Origin: Microbispora bryophytorum
Lineage (GTDB): Bacteria > Actinomycetota > Actinomycetes > Streptosporangiales > Streptosporangiaceae
NCBI RefSeq assembly: GCF_006874465.1
Contig: NZ_VIRL01000004.1
Span: 310,001-374,000, forward strand
Length of the DNA stretch: 64,000 nucleotides
Direction: 5' to 3'
The notes below the pieces were generated by a model. It did no database searches, was not told where the DNA came from, and saw only the letters and a list, made by a program, of their open reading frames with translations. The number at the start of each line of letters is the position of its first letter. The stretch's first letter is position 1. The position numbers were made by a program, and so were the translations under genes. Shown here piece after piece: positions 60,573 to 64,000 of this stretch.

Positions 60573-62819
60573 TCAGGCCGCCGCGCCGTCCGACCCGCCC
60601 AGCTCCACCAGCTCCCGCAGGGTCGCGTGCGGGATGTCGATGCCGGCGAAGGTCAGGAACCGTCCCATCGGCATCGACGAGGCCATCCGCAGCCCGTTCT
60701 CGTCGTCCTCCTCGGTCCGCCGGCTCTTCCCACCGCTGAGGACCCGCAGCAGGGCGGGCCCGGCGAGCGGGTGCGAGAGCCACTCGCCGAGCGTCGAGTC
60801 GAGCGACACCACGGGGACGACGGAGTCGCCGCCCAGACCGATCGTCGTCTCGGCCACGACGGACGAGGCGTTCTCGCCGATCTGGATCGTGTAGTCGCCG
60901 GGCGCGACGGTCCACCGGCCGAGCGGGACGTCGTAGTACGCGAACGCCCGCCGGTCGAGAGGAAGGGTGACCGTGCGCGACTCGCCGGGGGCGAGGGAGA
61001 CCTTTCTGAAGGCCCGCAGCTCCCGGACGGGTCGCCGTACGGGACCCGCGGCGGTGGACACGTAGACCTGCACCACGTGCTTGCCCGCCCGATCGCCGGT
61101 GTTGGTCACCCTCATGGTGACGGTCGCCCTGTCGTCGCCCGTGCGGACGACCCTGAGGCCGTCGATCGCGAACGTCGTGTAGCTCAGGCCGTGACCGAAG
61201 GGGTAACGCACGGGCAGCTCGACCGTCTCGTAGTAGCGGTAGCCGACCATGACGCCCTCGCCGTAGCGCACCTGCCCGGCCTCGCCCGGGAAGTTGAGGT
61301 AGCTCGGCGTGTCCTTCAGCCGCACCGGGATGCTCTCGGCGAGGCGGCCCGAAGGGTTGACGGCGCCGAAGAGGAGATCGGCGACGGCGGAGCCGCCCGC
61401 CTGGCCGAGCAGCCAGCCCTCCAGCACGGCGTCCACGTCGTCGTGCCAGCCCTCCAGGGAGACGACGCCGCCGTTGGACAGGACGACCACCGTACGGCGG
61501 GTCGCGGCGGCGACGGCGCGGATCAGCTCGATCTGGACGGCGGGCAGGTCGATCGTCTCCCGGTCGAAGCCCTCCGACTCCTCACGCTCGCTCAGCCCGG
61601 CGAAGACGACCGCGACGTCGGCGGACGCGGCGGCCTCGGCCGCCGCCTCGCGAAGCTCCCGCGCGTCGCCCGATCCGTCCAGCGAGAACCCCGGGGCGTA
61701 GGCGACGTCCGGGGCGAGGGCGCGGATCGCGTCGAGCGCCGCGTCGACCCGGGTGGCGTGCACGTGGGAACTGCCGCCGCCCTGGAACCGGGGCCTGGCG
61801 GCGAACTCGCCGATCACGGCGATGCGGGCTTCCGCGGAGAGCGGGAGCGTGCCGTCCTCGTTCTTGAGCAGCACGGCGCATTCGGCGGCGAGTTCGCGGG
61901 CGAGCGCGTGGTGGGCGTCGGAGTCGAACGCGCCGGAGACGCCGCTGTGGCGTTCGGTGAGGGCGACGACGCGGCGCACGCTCGCGTTCACGGTGGCCTC
62001 GTCGAGGTCGCCCGCGCGGACGGCGTCCACGATGCGACGGTCGCTCGCGCCGCCGGTCCTCGGCATTTCGAGGTCCAGGCCCGCGGCCAGCGCGGCGACG
62101 CGGTCCTGGACCGCGCCCCAGTCGGAGACGACGACGCCGTTGAAGCCCCACTCGCGGCGTAGGACGTCGGTGAGCAGCCACCGGTTCTGCGAGGCGTGGA
62201 CGCCGTTGACGCGGTTGTAGGAGCACATCACGGTGGCCGGCCGCGCCTGGGTGACCACCCGCTCGAACGCGGGGAAGTAGATCTCGCGCAGCGTGCGCTC
62301 GTCCACCTCGGCGCTGACCCGCATGCGCTCGGTCTCCTGGTTGTTGGCGGCGAAGTGCTTGACCGACGCGCCGGGTCCCTCGGCCTGCAGCGCGGCGACG
62401 TGCGCCGCGGCCAGTACGCCGGAGAGCAGGGGATCCTCCGAGTAGTACTCGAAGTTGCGCCCGCACAGCGGCGAGCGCTTGATGTTCACGCCGGGGCCGA
62501 GCACGACCGCCACGCCGAGGGCCCGGCCCTCCCGGCCGACGGCGGCGCCGATCCGGGCGGCCACCTCGGGATCCCAGCTCGACCCGACCGCGGCCGCGGG
62601 CGGGAAGCAGGTGGCGGGGATGCTCTCGTTGATGCCGAGGTGGTCGGAGCCGCCGGCCTCGCGGCGTACGCCGTGCGGTCCGTCGCACAGTGTGATGGAC
62701 GGAATCGCGGCCTCATCGAGCGGCTTGGTCGTCCAGAAATCCCGGCCCGACAGCAGTGAAGCCTTCTGCTCCAGGGTGAGCGCGTTCAGTGCGAGCGCGT
62801 CGAGGTCGGTCCGGGCCAT
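60573..62819 (-). CDS. GH3-family beta-glucosidase-like enzyme
   Basis: A 748-residue glycoside hydrolase family 3 protein without signal peptide. The barrel domain has ITLCDGPHGVRREAGGSDHL, SVKHFAANNQETERM (KH-x-N motif) and the nucleophile Asp233 in FNGVVVSDWGAVQDR. The (alpha/beta)6 sandwich follows, and a fibronectin-III-like end is seen in FGHGLSYTTFAIDGL and VTNTGDRAGKHVVQVYVS. A PA14 domain is absent. It likely releases terminal glucose or xylose from imported oligosaccharides. AAAGGAG stands seven bases before the ATG at 62819. Confidence 0.92.
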   Translation of the reverse strand: MARTDLDALALNALTLEQKASLLSGRDFWTTKPLDEAAIPSITLCDGPHGVRREAGGSDHLGINESIPATCFPPAAAVGSSWDPEVAARIGAAVGREGRALGVAVVLGPGVNIKRSPLCGRNFEYYSEDPLLSGVLAAAHVAALQAEGPGASVKHFAANNQETERMRVSAEVDERTLREIYFPAFERVVTQARPATVMCSYNRVNGVHASQNRWLLTDVLRREWGFNGVVVSDWGAVQDRVAALAAGLDLEMPRTGGASDRRIVDAVRAGDLDEATVNASVRRVVALTERHSGVSGAFDSDAHHALARELAAECAVLLKNEDGTLPLSAEARIAVIGEFAARPRFQGGGSSHVHATRVDAALDAIRALAPDVAYAPGFSLDGSGDARELREAAAEAAASADVAVVFAGLSEREESEGFDRETIDLPAVQIELIRAVAAATRRTVVVLSNGGVVSLEGWHDDVDAVLEGWLLGQAGGSAVADLLFGAVNPSGRLAESIPVRLKDTPSYLNFPGEAGQVRYGEGVMVGYRYYETVELPVRYPFGHGLSYTTFAIDGLRVVRTGDDRATVTMRVTNTGDRAGKHVVQVYVSTAAGPVRRPVRELRAFRKVSLAPGESRTVTLPLDRRAFAYYDVPLGRWTVAPGDYTIQIGENASSVVAETTIGLGGDSVVPVVSLDSTLGEWLSHPLAGPALLRVLSGGKSRRTEEDDENGLRMASSMPMGRFLTFAGIDIPHATLRELVELGGSDGAAA

Positions 62820-63001
62820 CGGGGAGGCTCCTTTCACGGGGGGTGGTTCACAGTGTTTCCTGCCCCGGAGGGGAGCAGCGGCGGACAGGAGCGGCGGCGG
62901 GGTGTGTTCGGCCCCGGCCGGGGTCGCCGAGCGCGGCGGCGGGGGGATGTCCGGCCCGGGCGGGGCCGCGTTGTCGCCGAGCGCGGCGGCGGGACGGCGT
63001 C

Positions 63002-63028
63002 GCGGCGGGCGGCTCGGCCGCCCGCCGC
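63002..63028 (-). terminator. Terminator of the upstream GH3 gene
   Basis: Perfect 12-bp stem GCGGCGGGCGGC/GCCGCCCGCCGC with a 3-base loop, 13 bases past the minus-strand stop at 63042. Just beyond it a block beginning TCGCCGAGCGCGGCGGCGGG occurs twice (about 62925 and 62973). Confidence 0.75.
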
Positions 63029-63041
63029 ACGCGTGTCACGG

Positions 63042-64000
63042 TCAGGAGGCCGGCGCCGGCACCCGCGCGTGGGTGGTGAGCCGCCGGGCCCGGCCGAGCA
63101 CGACGGTGTCGCCGGTCAGCAGGATGTCGGACCGCAGGGGGCGGTCGGCGGCGGACGGTCCCGCGGTGAGCGCGATGACGCCCGGCTCGACGATCCTGCG
63201 CAGGCCGGGATCGGTGTAGGAGAAGGCGTCGGCGGGGATCTCGAAGATCACTTCGCGGGTCTGCCCGGGCGCGAGCGGCACCCGGGCGAAGCCGACGAGC
63301 TGCGCGACGGGGCGGGCCACCTGCGCCACCGGGTCGGAGGCGTAGAGCTGCACGACCTCCGCCGCCGGCCTGGCGCCGGTGTTGGTGACGGTCACCCGCG
63401 CCTCGACCGTGCCGTCCGTGGGGCACCGCTCCGCCGAGGTCGTCATCGCGTCGTAGGTCACCGTCGTGTACGACAGCCCGTGGCCGAAGGGGAAGGCCGG
63501 GGTCGGGTCGGACACGGAGATGCCGTCGGTGCGCAGTCCCAGAGGCGGCTGCAGATAGGTGGAGGGGTTGACGAAGGGGGAGCCGGGGATCTGGACGGGC
63601 AGGCGGCCCGAGGGCTCGACCCGGCCGCTGAGCACCCCCGCGATCGCCGTGCCACCCTCCACGCCCGGCAGGAACGCCTGGAGCGTGGCGGCGGCACGGC
63701 CGGCGTAGGCGCCGATCGCGTACGGGCGGCCGGACACGACGACCAGGACGACCGGCGTGCCGGTGGCCAGGACCGCCTCGACCAGCTCGGGCTGGACTCC
63801 GGGCAGGGCGAGGTGGTCGGCGTCGCAGCCCTCGCCGGAGGTGCCGTTGCCGAACAGCCCGGCCCGGTCGCCGACGCACAGCAGCACGAGGTCGGACTGC
63901 GCGGCCAGGGCGGCCGCCTCGGCGATGCCAGAGGTGTCGTCGCCCGACACCTCGGCGCCCTGTGCGTAGCGCAGGTCGGCATCGGGGAACTCGGCCCGCA
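63042..64000 (-). CDS. C-terminal part of a second GH3 glycosidase
   Basis: The frame is open to the end of the window, so the N-terminal barrel lies outside. The 319 visible residues cover the (alpha/beta)6 sandwich (SDLVLLCVGDRAGLFGNGTS; EGCDADHLALPGVQPELVEA; VVVSGRPYAIGAYAGRAAAT) and the fibronectin-III-like domain (FPFGHGLSYTTVTYDAM; RVTVTNTGARPAAEVVQLYA). GEGCD with the following DHLALPG corresponds to the region of the acid/base residue in GH3 xylosidases. It is clearly different in sequence from the GH3 enzyme next to it, so the pair probably splits two linkages of one polymer. Confidence 0.9.
   Translation of the reverse strand, partial: RAEFPDADLRYAQGAEVSGDDTSGIAEAAALAAQSDLVLLCVGDRAGLFGNGTSGEGCDADHLALPGVQPELVEAVLATGTPVVLVVVSGRPYAIGAYAGRAAATLQAFLPGVEGGTAIAGVLSGRVEPSGRLPVQIPGSPFVNPSTYLQPPLGLRTDGISVSDPTPAFPFGHGLSYTTVTYDAMTTSAERCPTDGTVEARVTVTNTGARPAAEVVQLYASDPVAQVARPVAQLVGFARVPLAPGQTREVIFEIPADAFSYTDPGLRRIVEPGVIALTAGPSAADRPLRSDILLTGDTVVLGRARRLTTHARVPAPAS

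Overview
The window reads as chromosome of a high-GC, spore-forming actinomycete, most likely of the Streptosporangiaceae/Streptosporangiales. The evidence is a very high GC content by eye, frequent GTG and TTG starts, heavy four-base overlapping of stops and starts, an SsgB-type sporulation protein, a DUF574-type methyltransferase, LVIVD/DUF305 lipoproteins and several ArsR/TetR/LysR/ROK regulators. This placement is inference from gene content; no marker gene was compared.

Layout. 0-3.3 kb: tail of a secreted protein, then a three-gene overlapping operon (BrkB/YihY membrane protein and two PAP2 phosphatases). 3.3-6.4 kb: conserved hypothetical, tRNA-Gly/tRNA-Cys pair, ACT-domain protein, dusB. 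6.4-12 kb: a two-gene ABC exporter and a TAXI-type TRAP transporter (fused permease plus lipoprotein binding subunit). 12-17 kb: DUF3516-type DEAD helicase, orphan histidine kinase, rhomboid protease, deazaflavin-dependent oxidoreductase. 17-21 kb: TetR/MFS efflux divergon with paired operators, and gnd. 21-30 kb: beta-propeller protein, sulfotransferase, anti-sigma-like ATPase, DHFR-like reductase, a large membrane protein, an LLM-oxidoreductase/hemerythrin fusion, two tandem RlaP-like nucleotidyltransferases, DUF488. 30.5-30.8 kb: a second tRNA-Gly/Cys pair plus tRNA-Val(GAC). 30.9-39.8 kb: ArsR regulator with hutH, beta-hydroxyacid dehydrogenase/LysR divergon, pabB-pabC, LVIVD/DUF305 divergon, ssgB.

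40.3-44.5 kb is the accessory hot spot. An intact tRNA-Val(CAC) gene is followed by two further perfect copies of its last 43 bases. The last two copies share a 77-bp repeat. Each of the three copies is followed by a terminator hairpin, and the third by the C-terminal stump of a tyrosine integrase. Between copies two and three lie an orphan gene and a DUF6247/RelE-like toxin-antitoxin pair. I read this as stacked integration scars. To the right are a broken alpha/beta hydrolase, an intact esterase, and a broken mbtH joined to fragments of a fatty-acyl-AMP ligase, next to an intact FkbM methyltransferase: probably the wreck of a lipopeptide pathway.

45-64 kb: HxlR/NmrA divergon; esterase-SDR operon with a divergent TetR gene and a four-site operator array; katE; an ammonium transporter with Glu in place of the first twin-His and a GlnR-like box upstream; P450; a stretch of gene debris (M20 peptidase tail, YVTN propeller piece, stop-containing secreted protein) around a lamin-tail secreted protein; YchJ-family protein; two small secreted proteins sharing a Cys/Gln motif; and a sugar-use region with a ROK regulator, a DUF574 methyltransferase and two GH3 glycosidases, the last running off the window.
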